Below, piece after piece: positions 35,648 to 43,456 of a stretch of DNA of 64,000 nt. The stretch spans positions 682,001-746,000 of the forward strand of contig NZ_PVTF01000003.1 in NCBI RefSeq assembly GCF_003002815.1, read 5' to 3'. The translations under genes and the position numbers were made by a program. The stretch's first letter is position 1. Every line of letters starts with the position of its first letter. Under the pieces are notes generated by a model that was not told where the DNA came from, searched no databases, and saw nothing but the letters and a program-made list of their open reading frames with translations. Source of the DNA: Umezawaea tangerina. Lineage in GTDB: Bacteria; Actinomycetota; Actinomycetes; Mycobacteriales; Pseudonocardiaceae.

Positions 35648-36250
35648 ATGGGTTCGGTCGTCGTGGACCTGAGCATGTCGTTGGACGGGTTCATCGCGGG
35701 CAGCGGGGACGGGCCGTCGAGCCCGCTCGGGCGCGGCGGGGAGGCGCTGTTCCGGTGGATGTCCGCCGGGCCCGAGGAGAACCGGGTCGAAAGCCGGCTC
35801 TCGCCGCCGGACGCGAGCAAGGCGGTGGTGGACGAGTGGATGACCGAGGGCGGGGCGATCATCAGCGGCCGCCGGACGTTCGACATCGCCGGTGGCTGGA
35901 AGGACGGCCACCCCGTCGACGTGCCGATCTTCGTGGTGACGCACGAGGCGCCCACGAGCGGGCAGTGGAGCCCGCGGGTCAGCTTCGTGACCGACGGGCT
36001 GGACCACGCCCTCGAACTCGCGCAGGAGGCCGCCGGGGACCGGACGGTGGCGATCTCCGGCGCGAGCCCCGCCCAGCAGCTGCTGCGGGCGGGGAAGCTG
36101 GACGAGATCCAGGTGAGCCTGGTGCCCGTGCTGCTCGGCGGCGGCGTGCGGCTGCTGGAGCACTTCGGCGACGAACCCGTGCAGCTGGAGCAGGTTCGGG
36201 TCGTGGAGTCGGAGGGCGTCACGCACCTGAGGTACCGGGTGGTGCGTTGA
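35648..36250 (+). CDS. dihydrofolate reductase-like (RibD C-terminal) protein
   Basis: 200 residues. SLDGFIAGSGDGPSSPLG opens the fold, GGAIISGRRTFDIAGGW is the DHFR/RibD-type substrate segment, and VLLGGGVRLLEHFG is the nucleotide-binding turn. It binds NAD(P)H by family; the substrate is not known. GAGGAG lies 5 nt before ATG. It converges on the SDR gene with 6 bp between stops. Confidence 0.88.
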   Translation: MGSVVVDLSMSLDGFIAGSGDGPSSPLGRGGEALFRWMSAGPEENRVESRLSPPDASKAVVDEWMTEGGAIISGRRTFDIAGGWKDGHPVDVPIFVVTHEAPTSGQWSPRVSFVTDGLDHALELAQEAAGDRTVAISGASPAQQLLRAGKLDEIQVSLVPVLLGGGVRLLEHFGDEPVQLEQVRVVESEGVTHLRYRVVR

Positions 36251-36256
36251 GCACGG

Positions 36257-37261
36257 TCAGCCCTTGACGAGCTGTTCGCTCAGCTCCCACAGCCGTCGGG
36301 CGGAGTCGGGGTCGACGGAGTGGGGGACGACCTCGGACGGGACGGTCTTCTCGGTGGTGAGGTCGATGGGGCGCGGGGTGTCCATCGGGGAGATGTCGTT
36401 GTCCTTCAGGTAGACACCGCCGATGTCGGCGAGCAGCGGGCTGGTCGCGGCGAACACGCTGGTGCTGGCGCCCTGCTGCACGGTCTTCATCCCGCGCTCG
36501 GGGGCGATGATCGGGCGCCCGTCCTCGTCGACGAGGCCCATGGCCCGGCGCTGATCCGCCGTCACCGCGCGCCCGTCCTCCGATCGGGACGGTCCCAGGT
36601 CGGTGCCGATGATGACGCCGGGGTGCACGGCGTAGCCGCGGATCCCCTCGTCGGCGTAGCGGCGGTCCAGCTCCACGGCGAACAGGACGTTGGCGGTCTT
36701 GGACTGGGCGTAGGCCAGCATCGGGTCGTAGCCGGTGGTGAACTGCGGGTCGTCCCAGCGGAAGTCGGCCACCCGCTGGGCGCCGGACGACAGCGTGACG
36801 ACCCGTGCGCCGTGCGCGGCGCGCAGCGCGGGCAGCAGGGCGAGGGTCAGCTGGAAGTGGCCGAGGTGGTTGGTCGCGAACTGCGACTCGTACCCGCGCG
36901 CGTCCCGGAGCAGCGGGCCGCCCATGATGCCCGCGTTGTTGAGCAGGACGTGCAGCGGGCGACCGGAGTCGAGGTAGCGGGCCGCGAACGCCTCGATCGA
37001 CCCGGGGTCGAGCAGGTCCAGCCGGTAGGTCTCCACGCGCTCGATGCCTGCCAGCGCGGCGGCCGCCGCTTCGGGGTCGCGCGAGCCGACGGTGATGGAC
37101 GCGCCCGCCGCGCTGAGCGCGCGGGTGGTCTCCAGGCCGAGCCCGACGTGGCCGCCGGTGATGACGACGTTCCGGCCCGACAGGTCGACGCCCCGCAGGA
37201 CGTCGTCGGCGGTGGACGCCGCGGTGAAACCGGAACCGAGGGGGTGCTGTTTGTGGGTCAC
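36257..37261 (-). CDS. short-chain dehydrogenase/reductase
   Basis: 334-residue classical SDR, longer than average because of an extended C-terminus. VVITGGHVGLGLETTRAL is the cofactor motif (TGxxxGxG). LLNNAGIMGGP is the NNAG block. Ser in VVTLSSGAQ, and Tyr-x3-Lys in AYAQSKTANV form the active site. It resembles retinol dehydrogenase/WWOX-like enzymes. GTG 37261. The AraC regulator is divergent with 73 bp between starts, and probably controls it. Confidence 0.9.
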   Translation of the reverse strand: MTHKQHPLGSGFTAASTADDVLRGVDLSGRNVVITGGHVGLGLETTRALSAAGASITVGSRDPEAAAAALAGIERVETYRLDLLDPGSIEAFAARYLDSGRPLHVLLNNAGIMGGPLLRDARGYESQFATNHLGHFQLTLALLPALRAAHGARVVTLSSGAQRVADFRWDDPQFTTGYDPMLAYAQSKTANVLFAVELDRRYADEGIRGYAVHPGVIIGTDLGPSRSEDGRAVTADQRRAMGLVDEDGRPIIAPERGMKTVQQGASTSVFAATSPLLADIGGVYLKDNDISPMDTPRPIDLTTEKTVPSEVVPHSVDPDSARRLWELSEQLVKG

Positions 37262-37299
37262 ACGGCAAAGCTAGGCGCGGTCGGCCGTCCTTTGAATGA

Positions 37300-37328
37300 T
37301 TGACGATCCGCTTTTCTTGCTCAAGAGT
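37300..37328 (+). promoter_or_regulatory. promoter of AraC-family gene
   Basis: -35 TTGACG (37300-37305), 17-bp spacer, -10 AAGAGT (37323-37328), 6 nt before ATG 37335, so the start is leaderless. This is why an in-frame ATG at 37296 was not used. Confidence 0.55.
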
Positions 37329-37334
37329 ACGGGC

Positions 37335-38240
37335 ATGGCCGGTGATCAGCTGTCCCAGGTGTTCGACCTCGTCGAGGTCCGCGGTGTGGTGTCCGGCGGG
37401 CTCGTGGTGCGCGGCCCGTGGGTGTCGAGCGCGGCCGTCGACTCCTCGCTGAAGTTCTGCGCGGTCGTCGCGGGCCGCGCCCGGCTGTCCGTCGACGGCC
37501 TCGCCGAGCCCGTCGACCTGGAGTCGGGCGACGTCGCCGTCCTGACCAACCGCACCTGGCTGCGCGTCGAAGGCGGCATCGGCGACGGACCGCCCCAAGA
37601 GGTCGTGCCGGACTGGGACTTCACCACCGACCGCGCCCTCGACCTCTCCTCCGACGACGTCCTCATCGGCGGCCACGTCGACCTCGACCCGGCGGGCGAG
37701 GAACTGCTGCTGCGCGCACTGCCGCCGGTCGCGCACGTGCGGTCGTCGGGGCGGTCGGGGGCGAACCTGCGGGGAAGCCTGTACCGGCTGTTCGACGAGA
37801 TGGCGGCGAACCGGATGGGAGCCTCGTTCGCGATCCGGCAGCACTGCCAACTCCTGCTGCTGGAAGTGATGCGGGCCTACGTGGGACAGGCGGACCTGCC
37901 CGCGGGATGGCTGAGGATGCTGGCGGACGAACGGCTGCGGCCCGCGGTGCGGCTGATGCACGAAGAACCGGGAAGGCCCTGGGGGCTGGAGGAACTGGCG
38001 CGGGCGGCGGCGATGTCGCGGACGACGTTCGCGGAGAGGTTCCGGGTGGTGGGAGGGGTGCCGCCGCTGACGTACCTGAACCGGTGGCGGATGTTGTTGG
38101 CGCGGAAGGCTTTGCGGGGAGGGGATGTGAGGGTGGGGGCGTTGGCGGTGGAGTTGGGGTATGGGTCGGAGAGTGCGTTCAGTACGGCGTTCAAGAGGGA
38201 GGTGGGGGTGTCGCCGTTGGGGTATCGGAGGGGGGTGTAG
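37335..38240 (+). CDS. AraC-family regulator (cupin plus HTH)
   Basis: 301 residues from ATG 37335. The N-terminal AraC-type cupin domain has MAGDQLSQVFDLVEVRGVVS and LESGDVAVLTN. The C-terminal double helix-turn-helix (about 200-300) has WGLEELARAAAMSRTTFAER and VGALAVELGYGSESAFSTAF. It is divergent from the SDR gene and is likely its regulator. From about base 37900 onward codons switch to strongly G-ending, similar to the shift at the end of galE. Confidence 0.9.
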   Translation: MAGDQLSQVFDLVEVRGVVSGGLVVRGPWVSSAAVDSSLKFCAVVAGRARLSVDGLAEPVDLESGDVAVLTNRTWLRVEGGIGDGPPQEVVPDWDFTTDRALDLSSDDVLIGGHVDLDPAGEELLLRALPPVAHVRSSGRSGANLRGSLYRLFDEMAANRMGASFAIRQHCQLLLLEVMRAYVGQADLPAGWLRMLADERLRPAVRLMHEEPGRPWGLEELARAAAMSRTTFAERFRVVGGVPPLTYLNRWRMLLARKALRGGDVRVGALAVELGYGSESAFSTAFKREVGVSPLGYRRGV

Positions 38241-38295
38241 AGGGTTGGGGCGGCTTGGTCTGGTTCGTACGGGGTTCTTGGTTGCGTGGGTGGGT

Positions 38296-38412
38296 GTGGT
38301 CGATTTGACTTGGGGCCCCTCTTTTTGGGCCTCGTCGGGCGAAAAAGGGCAGGTGGTAGAGCTTGCCCGCCGACTCATTGTAGGCCCAAAAACCCCAAGT
38401 AAAATCGACCAC
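38296..38412. repeat. 117-bp palindromic element (MITE/REP-like)
   Basis: The outer arms 38296-38315 and 38393-38412 pair at 19 of 20 positions. After a 6-nt bulge (CCCCTC) the next 11 bp (38322-38332 with 38382-38392) pair perfectly. Inside, GTCGG/CCGAC (38334-38338 with 38370-38374) and GGGCA/TGCCC (38347-38351 with 38364-38368) add a stacked inner stem. It lies between convergent genes and could act as a strong terminator, but size and bulged structure look more like a mobile palindromic repeat. Confidence 0.75.
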
Positions 38413-38465
38413 GGTTGGGTGCTTTTGTTGCGTGCCAGCGGGTTTGGGGTGGTTTGGGGGGTGCT

Positions 38466-38495
38466 TTGAGCTGCCTTGAGCTGCCTTGAGCTGGC
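38466..38495. repeat. 10-bp tandem repeat, three units
   Basis: TTGAGCTGCC, TTGAGCTGCC, TTGAGCTGGC in tandem, followed by decayed GTGCTTTGGG-like copies. Confidence 0.7.
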
Positions 38496-38581
38496 TTGTG
38501 GTGCTGTGGGGTGCTTTGGGGTGCTTCGTACGTGAGACCGGCGGTCGCCTGGGGGCGGCCGCCGGTGGTGGGTGGGGTGGG

Positions 38582-39445
38582 TTAGTTGGCGGAGGCGACC
38601 AGTTGGTTGGCGATCTGGGTGGCCTGGTTGCTGGGGATGGAGAAGCCGATGCCGACGCTGCCTGCTTGGTCGGAGGCGGTCGCGGGGGAGTAGATGGCGG
38701 AGTTGATGCCGATCACCTGGCCCGAGGAGTTGATGAGCGGGCCGCCGGAGTTGCCGGGGTTGATGGAGGCGTCGGTCTGGATGGCCTGGTAGCTGGTGCC
38801 GGCGGAGCGGCGGGTCTCGCCGGCGATGTTGACGGTGCGGTCGAGGGCGCTGACGATGCCGGAGGTGACGGTGCCCTGGAGGCCTTCCGGGGAGCCGATG
38901 GCGACGACCTGGTCGCCGACGGCGACGGTGGAGGAGTCGCCGAAGGTGGCGGGGGTCAGGCCGGAGGCGCCGGTGAGCTTGAGGACCGCCAGGTCGCTGT
39001 TGGGGTCGGCGCCGATGACGGAGGCGGCGTACTCCTTGCCGTCGTTGGTGGTCACGGAGATCTGCTGGGCGCCGGAGATCACGTGGTTGTTGGTGAGGAT
39101 CCTGCCGTCGGCGCTGAGCACCACACCGGACCCGATGCCGCTGCCCTGCGCGGCGGTCATGTCGACCTGCACGACGCTGGGGAGCACGGAGGAGGCGATG
39201 GCGCTGACGTCCTCTGTGGACGAACCGGTGGAGGTCTTCGCGATCGTGGAGCTGGTCACGGTGGCGTTGACGGCGGTCGGGACGGCGGCGGCCCCGATGA
39301 GTCCACCGGCGGTGCCGGCGACCACGGCCGCGGCGAACGCCGCGGCGGTCAGCTTGGTGGACGTGCGGCGCCAGAACCCCGGCGCCTTGGCCTCGTCGTC
39401 CAACGACCCGCTCATCGCGGGGAAGCCCTGTCGCATCTCGGTCAT
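38582..39445 (-). CDS. membrane-anchored trypsin-like (HtrA-type) serine protease
   Basis: 287 residues. A short cytoplasmic N-terminus and one transmembrane helix (about 33-56, AAAFAAAVVAGTAGGLIGAA) anchor it facing outward. The protease domain carries His121 (TNNHVISG), Asp151 (NSDLAVLKL) and Ser233 (INPGNSGGPL). It ends without a PDZ domain, unlike typical HtrA/PepD. ATG 39445 has GGAG upstream. It probably degrades or processes misfolded envelope proteins. It is followed by no partner gene; the GGDEF-EAL gene precedes it in the same direction with 65 bp between. Confidence 0.9.
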   Translation of the reverse strand: MTEMRQGFPAMSGSLDDEAKAPGFWRRTSTKLTAAAFAAAVVAGTAGGLIGAAAVPTAVNATVTSSTIAKTSTGSSTEDVSAIASSVLPSVVQVDMTAAQGSGIGSGVVLSADGRILTNNHVISGAQQISVTTNDGKEYAASVIGADPNSDLAVLKLTGASGLTPATFGDSSTVAVGDQVVAIGSPEGLQGTVTSGIVSALDRTVNIAGETRRSAGTSYQAIQTDASINPGNSGGPLINSSGQVIGINSAIYSPATASDQAGSVGIGFSIPSNQATQIANQLVASAN

Positions 39446-39510
39446 GGCTCCACTGTGCCGCCGCCAGTTGTGAGGAACCTGAGCGAACACCCAGGACTTG
39501 CCAAGAAGAA

Positions 39511-41652
39511 TCAGCCCGCGAGCACCGCCCGGATGGCGGCGGCGTCGACGGCCTCGCCGAAGAGCGGGCCCTGGGCGAAGGTGACGCCGAGCTCGGCCAG
39601 GCGCAGGGCGACGGTCTCGTCGTGGACGCCGTCGGCGAGCAGGGGCTTGCGCAGGACGCCCGACCAGCGGATCAGCGACGTCGCCGCGCTCTCGTCGACG
39701 AGGTTCGCGCCGCCGGCGAGGGCGGAGACGATGGAGCCCGCGAACTTGATGCCGTGCAACGGGATCTCGCGCACGCGCTTGCTGGTGACGGCGCCGCCCG
39801 TCAGCTGGTCCAGCACCAGGCGGACGCCGCGGCTCGAGAGGATGTCCAGCTCGTCGGCCTGCTCGTCGGTGATGATCGCGGGCAGCGTCTCGTGCAGCTC
39901 GAACTGGAGCAGCTTCGGCGGCACGCCGGTGCGCTGGAGCAGCCCGCCGATCTCGGCGACCAGCTCGGGCTCCTGGCAGTGCCGGGCGATGAGGTCCACG
40001 CTCATCAGCGGTGCCGCGTCGCCGAACTCGGCGTACCAGCGGCCCGCGTCCTCGCACGCGCGCTCCAGGACCCAGCGGCTCAGCCGCATCACCATGCCGG
40101 TGCTGGTGGTCAGCGGCATGAACTGGTCGGGGTCGAGCACCCCGCGGTCGGGGTGGTCCCAGCGCAGCTTCGCCTCCACCGCGACCAGCGCCCGGTCGGA
40201 CAGGCGGACCACGGGCTGGTAGTCGACCCGGAACTCGCCCAGCTCCAGACCGCCGGGGATGGAGGCGGCGAGCACGCACATGTCCCGGTCGCGCAGGTCG
40301 CGCTCGCGGTCGTAGAGCGCCCACTGCGCCTTGCCGTCCGCCTTGGCCCAGCCGAGCGTGATGTCCGCGCAGCGCAGCAGCTCCGAGGCGTCGGCGCCGC
40401 GCGACCGGCGGGCGACCACGCCGACGCTGGCCGTCACGGCGATGCCGTGCGCCTCGACGTAGACCGGCTCGGCCAGCAGCTCCAGCGCGTTCTCCACCAG
40501 GACGATCACCGAGCGGGTGTCCTTGGGGTCCCTGACCAGCACGCCGAACTCGTCGGGGCCGATCCGGGCGACCTGGCCGACGCCGTCGAACACCGCGCGC
40601 AGGTGGTTCGCGACCTCCACCAGGATCCGGTTGCCCACGTCGTGGCCGAACGCGTCGTTGACGACCCGGAACCCGTCGATGTCGAAGTGCGCGAGCACGA
40701 TGGTGTCCGGGCCCTTGCTGCCCGCGGCGTTCTCCAACCAGCCGAGGTACTGCGCCCGGTTGGCCAGACCGGTCTGCACGTCGTGCAGGCTCTGCCGGAC
40801 CAGCTGCGTCTGCAGCGCGCGCAGCTCGTTCATGTTCTCGATCATCGCCACGTAGTACGCGGGCTCGCCGGCGGGCGTGCGCACCAGCGAGAGCGCGAGC
40901 AGGACCTCGACGACCTCGCCGTCGTGGCGCAGCATCCGGCGCTCGCCGCGCAGGTGGTCGACCTCGCCGGAGGCGAGCTGGTCGACGGCCAGCGCCAGCG
41001 ACGCCCGGTCGTCGGGGTGCATCAGCGAGCCCGCGGTGAGCTTGCGCAGGTCGGCCGCCGGGTGGCGCAGCAGGCCGACCAGCGCCTCGTTGAAGTCGAG
41101 CAGGTGGTCGTCCAGGCCGATCACGGCGATGCTGACGGCGGAGGAGTTGAACACCGCCCGGAACTTCGTCTCGCTGTCGTGCTGCGCCTGCTGGGCGCGG
41201 CGGGTCGCGATGACGGCGGCGGTCTTGCTCAGCTCCTGCTGGTCGAGCGTGCGGTCGCGCAGCCCGTCGCTGAACCCGGCGGCCAGCGAGCCCAGCAGCC
41301 GCATCAGCCTGCCGTTCCACGACGCGGGCAGGTGGAAGTGGGTGAGCAGGTGCTCGCCGACGAACGCGACCGAGCGCTCCAGGGTCTCCGAGGCGATGAA
41401 GTCGTGCTCGACCATCGCCCGGCCGATCCGACGGGCGTGCTCGGGGTCCTCGGGGTCGGCGGAGATGGCCTTCAGCAGCTGCGTGGTGAGCGCGGCGAGC
41501 AGCTGTTCGAGCTCCGGGCGCGAGATGTTCGCGAGCACCGTGGCGGAGATCAGGGCGGTCCAGCGGTGCGCGAAGTCCTCTCGGACGAGCGGGAACTCGT
41601 CGAGCGCGGTGCCGGGATCGGGAGTCGCCCCCGAGTGGTCGACCATCGCCAT
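39511..41652 (-). CDS. PAS-GGDEF-EAL protein with degenerate active sites
   Basis: 713 residues, cytoplasmic (no membrane helix). Residues 20-150 are helical. PAS about 165-285, GGDEF about 290-445, EAL about 455-705. The signature GGDEF is GPDEF (365-369). EAL is EAK (493-495). The usual Asn is Asp553 (MSVDL), the DDFG pair is DQLT (615-618), and the KID motif is KFA (636-638). Several metal ligands of a phosphodiesterase are therefore missing, and this half is probably catalytically dead, whereas the GGDEF half may still bind nucleotide. It may serve as a cyclic-di-GMP effector or an interaction module. ATG 41646 is an alternative start. Confidence 0.88.
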   Translation of the reverse strand: MAMVDHSGATPDPGTALDEFPLVREDFAHRWTALISATVLANISRPELEQLLAALTTQLLKAISADPEDPEHARRIGRAMVEHDFIASETLERSVAFVGEHLLTHFHLPASWNGRLMRLLGSLAAGFSDGLRDRTLDQQELSKTAAVIATRRAQQAQHDSETKFRAVFNSSAVSIAVIGLDDHLLDFNEALVGLLRHPAADLRKLTAGSLMHPDDRASLALAVDQLASGEVDHLRGERRMLRHDGEVVEVLLALSLVRTPAGEPAYYVAMIENMNELRALQTQLVRQSLHDVQTGLANRAQYLGWLENAAGSKGPDTIVLAHFDIDGFRVVNDAFGHDVGNRILVEVANHLRAVFDGVGQVARIGPDEFGVLVRDPKDTRSVIVLVENALELLAEPVYVEAHGIAVTASVGVVARRSRGADASELLRCADITLGWAKADGKAQWALYDRERDLRDRDMCVLAASIPGGLELGEFRVDYQPVVRLSDRALVAVEAKLRWDHPDRGVLDPDQFMPLTTSTGMVMRLSRWVLERACEDAGRWYAEFGDAAPLMSVDLIARHCQEPELVAEIGGLLQRTGVPPKLLQFELHETLPAIITDEQADELDILSSRGVRLVLDQLTGGAVTSKRVREIPLHGIKFAGSIVSALAGGANLVDESAATSLIRWSGVLRKPLLADGVHDETVALRLAELGVTFAQGPLFGEAVDAAAIRAVLAG

Positions 41653-42014
41653 TCAGACCCGCTGACCATTTGTGGAATGAAGACCGGTCGTTCCACGGGA
41701 ACGGCAGGTGCGCACGTCGTGGCTGACTCCTCGCCGAGCGCTGTGCACTGACGCTCCCATTTCACTCGTTCGGGGCTCGCGGGCGGTGCGGGAAGGCAGG
41801 TCGACCGCCCCGCGCCGTTCGCGGCACACTCCGTCATAGTCCGCTGGCTCCGGGTGAGCTTACTGACCTGGGTGTGCGTACCCAACCCGAGCACCCGATT
41901 TTCGTCCGGATGCGCACTGTGGGCGGCAGGGGGTGCCTACCCGCCGGTAGCCTGCTAAACGAGTTCGGGCCGGACCACCTCGACATGAGGGGGCCCGGCC
42001 CGTCCGACGGCCGG
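41653..42014. other. 362-bp gap between GGDEF-EAL and solute-binding protein genes
   Basis: Upstream region of the GGDEF-EAL gene. It holds the imperfect inverted repeat TGGAA-N13-TTCCA near 41672, a small hairpin GGGTGTGCGTACCC (41872-41885), and the terminator at its right end. No gene or known riboswitch is recognised. Confidence 0.45.
41966..42002 (-). terminator. terminator of solute-binding protein unit
   Basis: 8-bp stem CGGGCCGG (41966-41973) / CCGGCCCG (41995-42002) just after the stop of the reverse-strand ABC binding-protein gene. Confidence 0.6.
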
Positions 42015-42941
42015 TCAGGGGTGTTCCGGCGGGCTGATCCGCGATTCCGGGATGGCCGAGTCCCCGGTGCCCCATTTCGCCAACACGCGCTGGTACGTGC
42101 CGTCCTTGATGAGCTTGTTCACCGCCCCCTGGAATGCCGGGGCGAGCGGTGATCCCTTCTTGAACGCGAATCCGACGTCGAGCCGTTTGAATTCGTTCAG
42201 GAACGCCAGGTTCGGCTGTCCGGCGGCGGCGTGCCGCAGTCCGTTGATCGTTCCCATGATCACGTCGATGTGCTGCTGCTGGAGACCCAGGAACACCGCG
42301 GCGTTGTCGGAGAAGCTCAGCACCTGGTATTCGGGTCTGCCCGCGTCCGGGCAGACGTGCTTCTCCCGTTCCAGGGTCGCCTCGAAGGTGGTCCCGGCGC
42401 CCGTGCCGACCTTCAGCCCGCACAGCTGGGTTAGGTCCTTGACCTCCTTGAGCCGGGTGTCGTCCTTGCGCACGGCGAAGCCCTGGCCGTCGTTGATGTA
42501 GGTGACGAAGTCGATCGTCTTCTTGCGCGCCTCGGTCACGCCGAAGTTGCCGGTGCCGACCTCGTACTTCCCGCTGGCCAGCGCGGGCAGGATCGCCTCG
42601 AAGGAGGCGATCTCGCGGTCGATCCGCACGCCGAGCACCTGCCCGACGGCCGCGGCGATCTCGATGTCGACGCCTTGGAGGGTCTTGTTGTCCTCGGCGT
42701 AGAAGGCGGCGGGCGGGACGCTGCCCACCGACGAGGCGAACTTCACCACCCCGGCCTGCCTGGTCGCCTCGGGCAGCAGGGCGGCGATGGCGTCGTCCTT
42801 CACGACCGACGCGAGCACGTCGGCGGTCGGCGCGGTGCCGGCACCGGCGTCGGCGGCGCCGCAGCCCGCCGTGGCGAACGCGACGGCGAACGCGAGCATC
42901 AGCGCCGCGTAGATCTGGGAGCGCTTGGTCTTCTCGGCCAT
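42015..42941 (-). CDS. amino-acid ABC transporter solute-binding lipoprotein
   Basis: 308 residues of the family 3 (polar amino acid) binding proteins. Hydrophobic signal with lipobox-like ATAGC puts the lipidated Cys at 27. The ligand domain has GVDIEIAAAVGQVLGVRIDR, PALASGKYEVGTGNFGVTEA and KVGTGAGTTFEATLE. The ATG overlaps the stop of the GNAT gene by one base (TGATG). It is the last gene of the LLM-GNAT-binding protein unit. The matching permease and ATPase genes are in the divergent unit. The ligand is probably a cysteine derivative or similar polar amino acid, inferred from context only. Confidence 0.92.
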   Translation of the reverse strand: MAEKTKRSQIYAALMLAFAVAFATAGCGAADAGAGTAPTADVLASVVKDDAIAALLPEATRQAGVVKFASSVGSVPPAAFYAEDNKTLQGVDIEIAAAVGQVLGVRIDREIASFEAILPALASGKYEVGTGNFGVTEARKKTIDFVTYINDGQGFAVRKDDTRLKEVKDLTQLCGLKVGTGAGTTFEATLEREKHVCPDAGRPEYQVLSFSDNAAVFLGLQQQHIDVIMGTINGLRHAAAGQPNLAFLNEFKRLDVGFAFKKGSPLAPAFQGAVNKLIKDGTYQRVLAKWGTGDSAIPESRISPPEHP

Positions 42942-43456
42942 CAGGTCCAGTGCTCCTCGTAGGGCGGGGTTCTGCACGGCAGGGTCTTCCCGAACGGCAG
43001 GGGCCCGGAGGTGGGTGGGGCGGCGTCCACGTCGAACAGCGGCGTGTAGCCGAGGGCCAGGTAGAGCGCCTTCGCCTCGGGCTGGCGGGTCCCGGTGGTG
43101 AGGTACACCCGCCGGTAGTCCAGTGCCGCGGCCTCGCGCTCCAGCTCCAGGACGACCCGGCGGCCCAGCCCGCGCCTGCGGTGGCCCGCGGCCGTCCAGA
43201 TCCGCTTCAGCTCCGCCGTGCGCTCGTCGTAGCGCTTGAACGCGCCACCGGCCACCGGTTCGCCGCCCTCCACCAGCAGCAGCAACGTCCCGTCCGGCGG
43301 CTCGAACACCAGCGTCGGGTAGCGCGCCATCTCCTCGCGGGCGCGTTCGCCGTAGCGGGTCACGTACTCGTGCGTCAGCTCGGCCATCATCGGCGCGGTC
43401 GCCGGGTCGGCGGGGCTGACCCGGCGCACCTCCAGCCGCACCTGGTCGACGGTCAT
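42941..43456 (-). CDS. GNAT-family N-acetyltransferase
   Basis: 171 residues. The acetyl-CoA-binding block is AGHRRRGLGRRVVLELE (R/Q-x-x-G-x-G/A pattern). A C-terminal ALYLALGYTPL segment is typical for GNATs acting on small molecules. It is translationally coupled on both sides (ATGA with the monooxygenase stop; TGATG with the binding-protein start). In Bacillus S-alkylcysteine salvage operons an acetyltransferase N-acetylates the alkylcysteine before the monooxygenase acts, which this gene order resembles. Confidence 0.88.
   Translation of the reverse strand: MTVDQVRLEVRRVSPADPATAPMMAELTHEYVTRYGERAREEMARYPTLVFEPPDGTLLLLVEGGEPVAGGAFKRYDERTAELKRIWTAAGHRRRGLGRRVVLELEREAAALDYRRVYLTTGTRQPEAKALYLALGYTPLFDVDAAPPTSGPLPFGKTLPCRTPPYEEHWT

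Larger units (their letters stand above)
38241..38581. other. gap with palindromic element and short repeats
   Basis: 340 bp between the AraC and protease stops. It contains the 117-bp palindrome (38296-38412) and the 10-bp tandem repeat below. Otherwise it is G/T-rich on the forward strand with no gene. Confidence 0.6.

Noticed and set aside
38341-38390. tRNA-like D-arm string AGGTGGTAGAGC
   Set aside because: There is no acceptor stem, T-loop GTTCRA or anticodon stem that closes; it is part of the palindromic element.
38191-38412. 73-codon reverse frame through the palindrome
   Set aside because: It begins within the repeat arm and runs into the AraC gene; no ribosome site or homology.
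41840-41960. Possible riboswitch in the gap before the binding protein and GGDEF-EAL genes
   Set aside because: Small hairpins are present, but no known cyclic-dinucleotide or other aptamer consensus could be recognised.
42942-42977. Upstream start for the solute-binding protein
   Set aside because: It adds 12 residues before the charged n-region of the signal peptide and overlaps the GNAT gene more; ATG 42941 gives a tight TGATG junction.
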